A DNA stretch of 64,000 bases, taken from positions 1-64,000 of the forward strand of contig NZ_JADOGI010000029.1 in assembly GCF_015645445.1 (NCBI RefSeq). The letters run 5' to 3'. The DNA comes from Nonomuraea cypriaca (GTDB lineage: Bacteria; Actinomycetota; Actinomycetes; Streptosporangiales; Streptosporangiaceae). The notes below the pieces were generated by a model. It had not been told where the DNA came from. It searched no databases and worked only from the letters and a program-made list of their open reading frames with translations. The position numbers were made by a program, and so were the translations under genes. This document shows, one piece after another, positions 10,623 through 17,794 of the stretch (positions within the stretch are counted from its first letter, which is position 1; each line of letters starts with the position of its first letter).

Positions 10623-11897
10623 TCAGCTCAGGTCACGTAGCGCCTCGATCAGCCGGTCCACGTGCTCCTGCGTGGTTCCGATGCCGATCGAGGCCCGGAT
10701 CGCGGAGACCGCCGGGTCGTCGCAACCGCCCTCGGCGCCGTCCAGCAGGTGCCGGACGAAGGGGTGGGCGCAGAACTTGCCGTCGCGTACGCCGATGCCG
10801 TACTCGCTGGACAGGATCTCGGCGACCTCGCGCGCCGAGTGGCCGTCCACGGTGAACGACACGATGCCGACCCGTGGGTGGTCGTTCCCCCACAGTGACA
10901 GCTCGCGTACGCCCTCGATCGAGGCCAGCCCGGACCGCAGCCGCGCGATCAGCCGCTCCTCCTCGCGCACCAGCGCGGTCCACCCGGTCGCGTTGAGCGC
11001 GTCGCAGGCGGCGGCCAGCGCGATGGCGCCCAGCACGTTGGGGGTGCCCGCCTCGTGCCGCGGCTCGGGGTCGTCGTGCCACTCCGCCGTGTCCCCCACC
11101 GAGCGCACCGCGCCCCCGCCCTTGAGGTACGGCTCCCCGTCGGCCAGCCAATCTCCCCGCCCGACCAGCACCCCGGCCCCGAACGGCGCGTACAGCTTGT
11201 GCCCGGAGAACGCCACGTAGTCCAGGCCGAGCGCGGTCAGGTTGAGCCGCCGATGCGGTACGAGCTGCGCCGCGTCCACCAGGATCCTGGCCCCGTGCCG
11301 ATGCGCGATGTGGGCCAGCGCGGCGATGGGCCACAACTCGCCGGTGACGTTGGAGGCGGCGGTGACCACGAGCAGCTTCGGCCCGTCGATCCCGGCCAGC
11401 GCCTCGTCGGCGGCGCGGACGGCCGCGCCTGGGAAGGCGGGCGGCGCCAGCCGTACGGACCGCTCCCAGGGCAGCAGCGAGGCGTGGTGCTCGGTGTCGA
11501 AGACCACGGTCGTCGTGCCGGCCGGCAGGCAGCGGGACAGGAGGTTCGTGGCGTCGGTGGTGTTGCGGGTGAAGATCACGGCGTCGTCGGGGCGGGCGCC
11601 GACGAACGCGCGTACCGTGTGGCGGGCCTGCTCGTACCTGGCGGTGGTGAGCTGTGAGGCGTAGCCCGCGCCGCGGTGGACGCTGGAGTAGGCCGGGAGC
11701 GCGGCGGCGACGGCGGCGTTGACCGGCTCAAGACAGGGCGCGCTGGCCGCGTAGTCGAGGTTGGCGTACGGCACCAGCCTGCCGCCCTTGACCGGCACCT
11801 CGAGGTCGGCGCCGAGCACGGCCGGGATCGGGCGCTCCTGCGGCGTCTCGGCCGGCGTCCGGGCGTCGGCGGAGTTGAAGATCGTCAGTGTGGACAC
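10623..11897 (-). CDS. Class V aminotransferase, cysteine-desulfurase-like
   Basis: PLP enzyme of 424 residues. The PLP lysine is Lys234 in SGHKLYAPFGAG; EHHAS near residue 137, DAAQ at 208-211 and RDGKFCAHP with Cys376 match the pattern of SufS/Csd-type cysteine desulfurases, where such a loop cysteine carries the persulfide. The GTG at 11897 follows GGGAGA. A SAM-IV riboswitch lies in the leader, so expression should drop when S-adenosylmethionine is high, which suggests a role in sulfur or methionine supply. Substrate not established; other class V activities are possible. Confidence 0.85.
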   Translation of the reverse strand: MSTLTIFNSADARTPAETPQERPIPAVLGADLEVPVKGGRLVPYANLDYAASAPCLEPVNAAVAAALPAYSSVHRGAGYASQLTTARYEQARHTVRAFVGARPDDAVIFTRNTTDATNLLSRCLPAGTTTVVFDTEHHASLLPWERSVRLAPPAFPGAAVRAADEALAGIDGPKLLVVTAASNVTGELWPIAALAHIAHRHGARILVDAAQLVPHRRLNLTALGLDYVAFSGHKLYAPFGAGVLVGRGDWLADGEPYLKGGGAVRSVGDTAEWHDDPEPRHEAGTPNVLGAIALAAACDALNATGWTALVREEERLIARLRSGLASIEGVRELSLWGNDHPRVGIVSFTVDGHSAREVAEILSSEYGIGVRDGKFCAHPFVRHLLDGAEGGCDDPAVSAIRASIGIGTTQEHVDRLIEALRDLS

Positions 11898-11908
11898 GGC
11901 ACATCTCC

Positions 11909-11928
11909 CAGGGGTCATCGGACCCCTG
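11909..11928 (-). promoter_or_regulatory. Expression-platform hairpin of the SAM riboswitch
   Basis: A perfect 8-bp stem (CAGGGGTC / GACCCCTG) with a four-base loop lies between the aptamer and the gene start. Its 3' arm abuts the GGGAGA ribosome-binding site of the class V aminotransferase. No U-tract follows, so control of translation start is more likely than transcription termination. Confidence 0.55.
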
Positions 11929-11944
11929 GTGCAGCCACGGAGCC

Positions 11945-12058
11945 CGCGCTTGCCCGCCACACCCCGTGGCGAGCCAGGTCCTCACCCGGGGCACCCCGCC
12001 GCGGACGCGAGGGTTGCCGGCCAGCTAGCCGGGGCTTGTCGCTGGCACTCATGACCTA
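11945..12058 (-). ncRNA. SAM-IV type riboswitch
   Basis: Read on the minus strand the leader contains, in order, GTCATGAGTGCCAGCG, GGCTAGCTGGCCGGCAACC, GCGGCGGGGTGCCCC and GGGTGAGGACC. This is the conserved core of the SAM-I/SAM-IV superfamily in the actinobacterial SAM-IV form, with a further hairpin (CGCCACGGGGTGTGGCGG) 3' of the core. It precedes the class V aminotransferase by about 50 bases. Binding of S-adenosylmethionine is expected to switch the gene off. A covariance-model search would settle the class. Confidence 0.85.
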
Positions 12059-12212
12059 CGCCGCGACTATACCAACGACAACCCGGTCATCCCACTGCCG
12101 CTTCGCAGATTTCTCATTTGCCGACATACAGCCATGAATCACAAGTACGCGAACTTATGTGGCATCCGGCTCGTTGCTCCGAGAAACCGTCACATGTCAT
12201 GGAGGTAGGAAG

Positions 12213-12962
12213 ATGCTGGACTGGGTGGCCGACCCGCAGATCTGGATCGGATTCTTCACCCTGGTAGCCCTGGAGATCGTCCTGGGGATCGACAACATCA
12301 TCTTCATCTCCATCCTGGCCGGGAAGCTACCCCCTGAACAGCGCGATCGGGCACGCGTCCTGGGCCTGGCCGCGGCGCTGATCAGCCGCCTGCTTCTGCT
12401 GCTCGGCCTGTCGTGGGTGGTCCGTCTCACCGAGCCGCTGTTCGCGGTCCTCGGTCACGAAATATCCGGACGTGACCTGATCCTCCTGCTCGGTGGCCTC
12501 TTCCTGCTGGCCAAGAGCGTCACCGAGATCAGCCACAGCATGGACGCCCCGCACGGTAAGGACGGCGGGAAGGCCGCCGTGTCCTTCACCTCGGTGATCG
12601 TGCAGATCATGATCCTCGACTTGGTGTTCTCGCTCGACTCGGTGATCACCGCGGTCGGCATGGTCGACGAGCTCGGCGTCATGATCGCGGCGGTCGTGGT
12701 GGCGGTGCTGGTGATGCTGTTCGCCTCCGGGCCGATCAGCAGGTTCGTGGAGCGGCACCCGAGCATCAAGATGCTGGCGCTGGCGTTCCTGGTGCTGATC
12801 GGCATGGTGCTCGTCGCCGAGGGCCTCGACCAGCACATCCCCAAGGGCTACATCTACTTCGCGATGGCGTTCTCCGTCGTCGTCGAGCTGCTGAACATCC
12901 GGATGCGCGGCAGGCACGCCAAGATCTCGGTGGAGGAGGATTCCACTCTTAAGATGAAATAG
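12213..12962 (+). CDS. TerC family integral membrane protein
   Basis: A 249-residue protein with about seven membrane helices. The two acidic signatures of the family are present: EIVLGIDNIIF near residue 22 and DLVFSLDSVITAVG near residue 140. TerC-type proteins are implicated in metal (Mn/Ca) export at the membrane and in tellurite resistance. The ATG at 12213 follows GGAGGTAGGAAG. No yybP-ykoY (Mn2+) riboswitch was recognised in the leader. The stop shares one base with the start of the P450 gene. Confidence 0.9.
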   Translation: MLDWVADPQIWIGFFTLVALEIVLGIDNIIFISILAGKLPPEQRDRARVLGLAAALISRLLLLLGLSWVVRLTEPLFAVLGHEISGRDLILLLGGLFLLAKSVTEISHSMDAPHGKDGGKAAVSFTSVIVQIMILDLVFSLDSVITAVGMVDELGVMIAAVVVAVLVMLFASGPISRFVERHPSIKMLALAFLVLIGMVLVAEGLDQHIPKGYIYFAMAFSVVVELLNIRMRGRHAKISVEEDSTLKMK

Positions 12963-14155
12963 TGCTCTTCGATCCTTGGAATCCGGATTTCGTCGCCCAT
13001 CCGTACCGGGTCTACGACGAGCTGCGGCGCGAGGCGCCCGTCAGTTACTTCGAGCCGACGGGCCAATGGCTGATCTCGCGGCATGCCGACGTGAACGCCC
13101 TGCTCAGAGACCGCCGCCTGGGCCGGTCGTACCTGCACGTGGCCACGCACGAGGAGTTCGGCAGGCCGCCTGAGCCGGAGTTCCTTGAGCCGTTCTGGCG
13201 GGTGATCAGGGCGGGAATGCTCGACGTCGAGCCGCCGGTGCACACCAGGCTGCGCCGGCTGGTCTCCAAGGCGTTCACGCCGCGCATGGTCGAGTCGCTG
13301 CGCCCCCAGGTGCGGGCCATCGCCGCCGGCCTGGTGGACGCGTACGTGGACAAGGGCGGTGGCGACCTGATCGCCGAGGTCGCCGAGCCGCTTCCGGTGA
13401 CGGTGATTGCGGCGATGCTCGGCATCCCCGAGCAGGACCGTCACCTGCTCCGCCCGTGGTCGGCCGACATCTGCGGCATGTACGAGCTCAACCCCACCCC
13501 CGACGCCCAGCACACCGCGGTACGCGCGGCGACGGAGTTCTCCGCCTACCTCAAGTCCCTGGCCCGCGACCGCCGCGCGAACCCCGGCGACGACCTGATC
13601 AGCGCGCTCACCAGGATCGACGAGCTCACGGAGGAGGAGCTGGCCGGCACCTGCGTCCTGCTGCTCAACGCCGGCCACGAGGCCACCGTGAACGTCACAG
13701 GCAACGGCTGGTGGGCCCTGTTCAGGAACCCCGGCGAGCTGGAGCGCCTGCGTGCCGACCGGTCGCTGCTGCCCACGGCGGTCGAGGAGCTGATGCGGTG
13801 GGACACGCCGCTGCAGATGTTCGAGCGCTGGGTGCTCGAGGACATCGAGGTGCACGGGGTGGAGATTCCGCGCGGGTCCGAGGTGGCGCTGCTGTTCGGC
13901 TCGGCCAACCGGGATCCCGCCGTGTTCGAGGACCCGGACCGGCTGGACGTGGGGCGGGCCGACAATCCGCACATCTCGTTCGGGGCCGGGATCCACTTCT
14001 GCCTGGGCGCGCCGCTGGCCCGCATCGAGCTCATCGAGTCGTTCGGCGCGCTCCTGGACCGGGCCGCCAAGCTGGAGCTCCGGCAGCAGCCCGCCTGGAA
14101 ACCCGGCTACGTCATCCGCGGCCTGCGCTCCCTGGATCTGACGGCCACCGCCTGA
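12962..14155 (+). CDS. Cytochrome P450
   Basis: Bacterial class I P450 of 397 residues. The I-helix oxygen-activating segment is LNAGHEATVN, the K-helix ExxR is EELMR and the heme-binding loop FGAGIHFCLG has the ligand Cys347. The GTG start shares a base with the TerC stop (TAGTG), so the two are co-translated, an unusual pairing. No ferredoxin or reductase lies beside it, so electrons must come from elsewhere. Substrate unknown. Confidence 0.93.
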   Translation: MLFDPWNPDFVAHPYRVYDELRREAPVSYFEPTGQWLISRHADVNALLRDRRLGRSYLHVATHEEFGRPPEPEFLEPFWRVIRAGMLDVEPPVHTRLRRLVSKAFTPRMVESLRPQVRAIAAGLVDAYVDKGGGDLIAEVAEPLPVTVIAAMLGIPEQDRHLLRPWSADICGMYELNPTPDAQHTAVRAATEFSAYLKSLARDRRANPGDDLISALTRIDELTEEELAGTCVLLLNAGHEATVNVTGNGWWALFRNPGELERLRADRSLLPTAVEELMRWDTPLQMFERWVLEDIEVHGVEIPRGSEVALLFGSANRDPAVFEDPDRLDVGRADNPHISFGAGIHFCLGAPLARIELIESFGALLDRAAKLELRQQPAWKPGYVIRGLRSLDLTATA

Positions 14156-14176
14156 AAGCGCCCGGCGGCGGGCGGG

Positions 14177-15139
14177 TCAGCGGCGTTGGCTGAGCCAGCC
14201 GAAGCCGCCGAGCCCCGCCGGGTCGATCAGCTCGCCCTCCTCCGAGGCCCTGGCAAGGGCGCGGAGGTAGCCGCGCGGATCGGTGCGGGCCAGGTCGATG
14301 GGCGGCCTGGCCCCGGTGACCCCCAGAGCCCTGAGCGCGTCACGCTGTGTGGACAAGGTTGTGGATATCGCCCCGGCCCGCCGCCCGGCCTCCGCGCACG
14401 CGTCGAGCGCGACGTGAGTGGTGATGTCGCAGGTCCCGTTGGGTACGGGCGCCACGACCGCCCCGTCGCGGTAACCGGTCAGCGTGCCACAGGGCGGCCG
14501 GTTATCCACAGGGTGTGCATAATCGATGGCGATCGCGCGGCCTCTGGTGAGGCGTACCAGGACCGAGGCCCAGGCCTCGTCGCGGGGGCGGCCGATCTCC
14601 GCGCGCGAGCCCACCCGGGACAGCGGCCACCACCGATCGAGCCACTCGCGGTCGGCGGGTGGCACCGGGCCGCCGAGGCGCTCCTCGCCCGTGTGCACGT
14701 TGACCATGACGAGGCGGGGGCCGTCGGCCGTCTGCTCCACCACGTCGATCGGCACGTTGTCGAGCCACTCGTTGGCGATGGCCAGCCCGGTGATGCCGGC
14801 GGGCAGGCTCGTGTCCCAGCGGATCCGCGCGGGCAACCCCTCGGGGCGGGGGGAGAGGTCGACGGCCGTGATGCGCAGCCGGTCACGCAGCGTGACGTCG
14901 GCTGCGGCGAGCACCTGGGTGACCAGCAGGCCCTCGCCCGCCCCGATGTCCACCAGGTCGAGCACGTCAGGCTCACCGAGCTCGTCGTCCACCTGCGCGA
15001 GCAGCGCCAGCACCGCGCCGGCGAACGCGGCCGACGCGCTGACGGAGGTGCGGAAGTGGCCTGAGGGGCGTTCGCGGAGGTAGAAGCCTTCCTCACCGTA
15101 CAGTGCTCGCTCTGTCGCGGCGCGCCACGTGAGCCACAT
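14177..15139 (-). CDS. MidA/NDUFAF7-family SAM-dependent methyltransferase
   Basis: The 320-residue protein has the layout of the MidA (PF02636) family: LYGEEGFYLRERPSGHFRTS at the N-terminus, the SAM loop VDIGAGEG, the family hallmark ANEWLDNVPIDV (NEFFDALP in NDUFAF7), and AIDYAHP. NDUFAF7 dimethylates an arginine of the complex I 49-kDa subunit. An orphan subunit of that family is encoded at 8661-9806, with the target arginine conserved. Some family members act on other substrates, so the link is inferred. Convergent with the P450 gene. Confidence 0.82.
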   Translation of the reverse strand: MWLTWRAATERALYGEEGFYLRERPSGHFRTSVSASAAFAGAVLALLAQVDDELGEPDVLDLVDIGAGEGLLVTQVLAAADVTLRDRLRITAVDLSPRPEGLPARIRWDTSLPAGITGLAIANEWLDNVPIDVVEQTADGPRLVMVNVHTGEERLGGPVPPADREWLDRWWPLSRVGSRAEIGRPRDEAWASVLVRLTRGRAIAIDYAHPVDNRPPCGTLTGYRDGAVVAPVPNGTCDITTHVALDACAEAGRRAGAISTTLSTQRDALRALGVTGARPPIDLARTDPRGYLRALARASEEGELIDPAGLGGFGWLSQRR

Positions 15140-15312
15140 GACTGGACTATCTCATGACTCCTCGCCTGCACGCAGAGTTATCTCGTGACTACTAATTGTG
15201 TTCTCCTTACGCTATTGTTTACTGTGAGTAATCAAGAGACCGCGTTCCGGCAGCACCAAAGGCGGAATTCGGTCAGGCACCCGCGACCACGGTCGCGTGA
15301 AAGGAGTTCATC

Positions 15313-15576
15313 GTGCTGAAGAAGGTCATGGTCATGACCGGCGCTGTCGCAATGCTGTCGCTGGCCTCACCGGCCTACGCCGGTGGCGGCCTGGACGTCA
15401 ACACTCTCTCGGCCAACGGCATCGCCAACGGCGCCGTCTCCGGTAACACCGTCAAGGTGCCGGTCAACGTCCCCGTCAACGCCTGCGGCGTCGCCGCCGC
15501 CGTCGCCGGCGCCGCCAAGGCCGGCTGCCACGGTGGCGCGTCCACGCACGGCCCCAGCCACCACCACGGCCACTAG
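15313..15576 (+). CDS. Chaplin-like secreted protein
   Basis: An 87-residue preprotein with a signal peptide ending near SPAYA-GG (residues 1-23), then one chaplin-type segment: SGNTVKVPVNVPVNACG followed 14 residues later by a second Cys. This matches the two-cysteine amyloid-forming domain of chaplins, which coat aerial hyphae. The tail is His-rich (HGPSHHHGH), unusual for the family and possibly metal-binding. GTG at 15313 follows AAAGGAG. A CGCGACC/GGTCGCG hairpin sits just upstream of the ribosome-binding site at 15282-15297. Confidence 0.8.
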   Translation: MLKKVMVMTGAVAMLSLASPAYAGGGLDVNTLSANGIANGAVSGNTVKVPVNVPVNACGVAAAVAGAAKAGCHGGASTHGPSHHHGH

Positions 15577-15584
15577 AAGGGTGT

Positions 15585-15616
15585 GAGCCCGGACCGGTGT
15601 AAGCCGGCCCGGGCTC
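15585..15616 (+). terminator. Hairpin downstream of the chaplin-like gene
   Basis: GAGCCCGGACCGG and CCGGCCCGGGCTC form a 13-bp stem with one mismatch around a six-base loop, eight bases after the stop codon. There is no U-tract, as is common for actinomycete terminators. Confidence 0.65.
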
Positions 15617-15958
15617 GACCCCCGGCTGGTCAGTCGGCGGATGCCAGCCGGCGCACCTCCAAGGGGTTCCATCTGATTGCGGGCGTCGGGCCGAAGGGCT
15701 CGGCGCCCGCCGCCATGCGATGAAGCCCCTCTCCTCATCTCTTCCGACAGGGGGTGCACGATTTGTATGCCCTTGTCGCTTTTGTCGTTAACTCAACGTG
15801 CGGCAAAACACCGGTCACAGGGCGGCACCGCCGATCCGGCCCACCATGAGTGCGCGCTTCGCTACCTGCGGTGGGTCGCCGGGCGGCCTGCCGTACGCAC
15901 CCCTGAGAGGCCGTTACGCTGGTCGGCAGTGCCATCAGGTCGACAGGGGTGTGACGTC
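15617..15958. other. Intergenic stretch without a recognised gene
   Basis: The 340 bp between the chaplin-like terminator and the DUF2520 gene hold no reading frame with a credible start or family. A TTACGCT element at about 15914-15920 could be the -10 of the downstream operon promoter. A small run of T-rich sequence (CTTTTGTCGTTAACTC) occurs near 15779-15795. Confidence 0.5.
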
Positions 15959-16849
15959 ATGGACGCAGGTGATCGCCCGGCACGGCTGACTGTCGGCGTG
16001 CTCGGGGCGGGCAAGGTCGGCTCGGCCCTCGGCGCCGCGTTGTCGCAGGCGGGGCACCGGATCGTGGCGGCGAGCGGCGTGTCGGAAAACTCGCGGCGAT
16101 GGGCCGCCGACCGGCTCGGCGTCCCGCTGGCGCGGCCCGACGAGGTGGTCTCGGCGGCCCAGCTGATCCTGCTCACCGTCCCGGACGACGCGCTGCCCGA
16201 CCTCGTCAACGGCCTGGCCACCACCGGGGCCGACCTCAAGGGCAAACTGCTGGCGCACACGAGCGGGGCGTACGGGCTGTCCGTGCTGGAGCCGGCGGCC
16301 GAGGTCGGCGCGTTGCCGCTGGCGCTGCATCCGGTGATGACGTTCACCGGGCGCGACGACGACCTCAACAAGCTGACCGGCATCTCCTACGGCGTGACCG
16401 CGCCCGACGTGTTGCGGCCCATCGCCGAGGCCCTGGTGATCGAGATGGGCGGCGAGCCGGTCTGGATCGCCGACGCTGATCGCCCGCTCTACCACGCGGC
16501 GCTGGCCGGGGCGGCCAACCACATGGTCACGCTCATCGCCGAGTCGTCTGACCTGCTGCGGGGCATCGGCGTCGAGCATCCGGGGCGGATGCTGGGCCCG
16601 CTGCTCGGGGCCGCGCTCGACAACGTGCTGCGGCTGGGCATCGCCGGCCTCACGGGCCCGGTCGTGCGGGGGGACGCCGGGACCGTACGCAAGCACGTGG
16701 ACGCGTTGATCCTGGCCGCACCCGAGGCGGCCGACGCCTACATCGCGCTGGCCAGGCTCACGGCGGACCGGGCGCTCGCCGCCGGACTGCTCAAACCGGA
16801 GGAGGCGGAGCGGCTGCTCGACGCGCTGGGGGGCAATATATGGACCTGA
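15959..16849 (+). CDS. Rossmann-like and DUF2520 domain protein
   Basis: A 296-residue two-domain protein. The N-terminal Rossmann fold has VGVLGAGKVGSALGAAL near residue 12, and the C-terminal DUF2520 domain is helical, resembling NADP-dependent reductases such as ketopantoate or pyrroline-5-carboxylate reductase. In many actinomycetes and other bacteria it precedes panC, which suggests a role near pantothenate synthesis, though no reaction is proven. The ATG at 15959 follows AGGGGT. panC begins 22 bp downstream. Confidence 0.87.
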   Translation: MDAGDRPARLTVGVLGAGKVGSALGAALSQAGHRIVAASGVSENSRRWAADRLGVPLARPDEVVSAAQLILLTVPDDALPDLVNGLATTGADLKGKLLAHTSGAYGLSVLEPAAEVGALPLALHPVMTFTGRDDDLNKLTGISYGVTAPDVLRPIAEALVIEMGGEPVWIADADRPLYHAALAGAANHMVTLIAESSDLLRGIGVEHPGRMLGPLLGAALDNVLRLGIAGLTGPVVRGDAGTVRKHVDALILAAPEAADAYIALARLTADRALAAGLLKPEEAERLLDALGGNIWT

Positions 16850-16871
16850 CCGTCGCGTTCGGAGGGCATCC

Positions 16872-17708
16872 ATGGATCTGATCGTCGCCAGGAACCGGGA
16901 AGACCTGGTCAAGGCACGTGCTGGTGGCGAGGTGGCCCTGGTGCCGACGATGGGGGCGCTGCACGAGGGCCATCGGTCGCTGATCAGGCAGGCTCGCGTC
17001 CGGGCCAACCACGTCGTGGTCAGCATCTTCGTCAACCCCCTGCAATTCACCCCTAACGAGGATTTTTCACGCTATCCCCGTACTTTTGATGCTGATCTGG
17101 ACGTGTGCCGGGAGGAAGGCGTCGACGTCGTCTTCCACCCGGCCGTCGAGGACATGTACGCGCCCGACCGCCAGGTCAGCGTCAGCGCCGGCGAGATGGG
17201 CCGGATCGTCGAGGGCGCCTTCAGGCCGGGCCACTTCGACGGCGTGCTGACGGTGGTGCTCAAGCTGTTCAACCTGGTGCAGCCTGACCTGGCCTTCTTC
17301 GGCCAGAAGGACGCACAGCAGCTCGCCGTGATCCGCCGCATGGTCACCGACCTCAACCTGCCGATCGAGATCGTCGGTGTGCCGACCGTGCGCGAGCCGG
17401 ACGGGCTGGCCCTGTCCAGCCGCAACCGCTTCCTGTCCGCGCAGGACAGGAAGGTGGCGCTGGCGCTCTCCCGTGCCCTGCGGGCCGGCGCGGCCGAGCT
17501 CACCCCGGCCGGGATCCACGCGACGGCGCGCGCCGTGCTCGACGCGGCCGGACCCGAGCTCGAGGTCGACTACCTGACGCTGGTCGAGCCGGCCACGTTC
17601 GCCGAGGTGACCGAGTCGTACGCCGGACCGGCCGTGCTCGCGGTGGCCGCCACGATCGGCGGCACCCGGCTGATCGACAACGTCATCCTGACCCTGACTC
17701 CTTCCTGA
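16872..17708 (+). CDS. panC: Pantoate-beta-alanine ligase
   Basis: Makes pantothenate from pantoate, beta-alanine and ATP in the cytoplasm. The class I synthetase signatures PTMGALHEGHRSL (near residue 28) and FVNPLQF, then FGQKDAQQ and SSRNRFLS, are all present in a 278-residue chain of normal length. With coaX 2.6 kb downstream the region supplies two steps toward coenzyme A. Confidence 0.96.
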   Translation: MDLIVARNREDLVKARAGGEVALVPTMGALHEGHRSLIRQARVRANHVVVSIFVNPLQFTPNEDFSRYPRTFDADLDVCREEGVDVVFHPAVEDMYAPDRQVSVSAGEMGRIVEGAFRPGHFDGVLTVVLKLFNLVQPDLAFFGQKDAQQLAVIRRMVTDLNLPIEIVGVPTVREPDGLALSSRNRFLSAQDRKVALALSRALRAGAAELTPAGIHATARAVLDAAGPELEVDYLTLVEPATFAEVTESYAGPAVLAVAATIGGTRLIDNVILTLTPS

Positions 17709-17794
17709 GCCTGAGCACCCACCCGGGGCATGCGCACGCGATGGCAGGCGTTATCGTCATATTGACGAAATCACCTCCAGCGAGGAGATCCCCA

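Noticed and set aside
12060..12212. Manganese (yybP-ykoY) riboswitch before terC
   Set aside because: None of its conserved loops was found in this leader.
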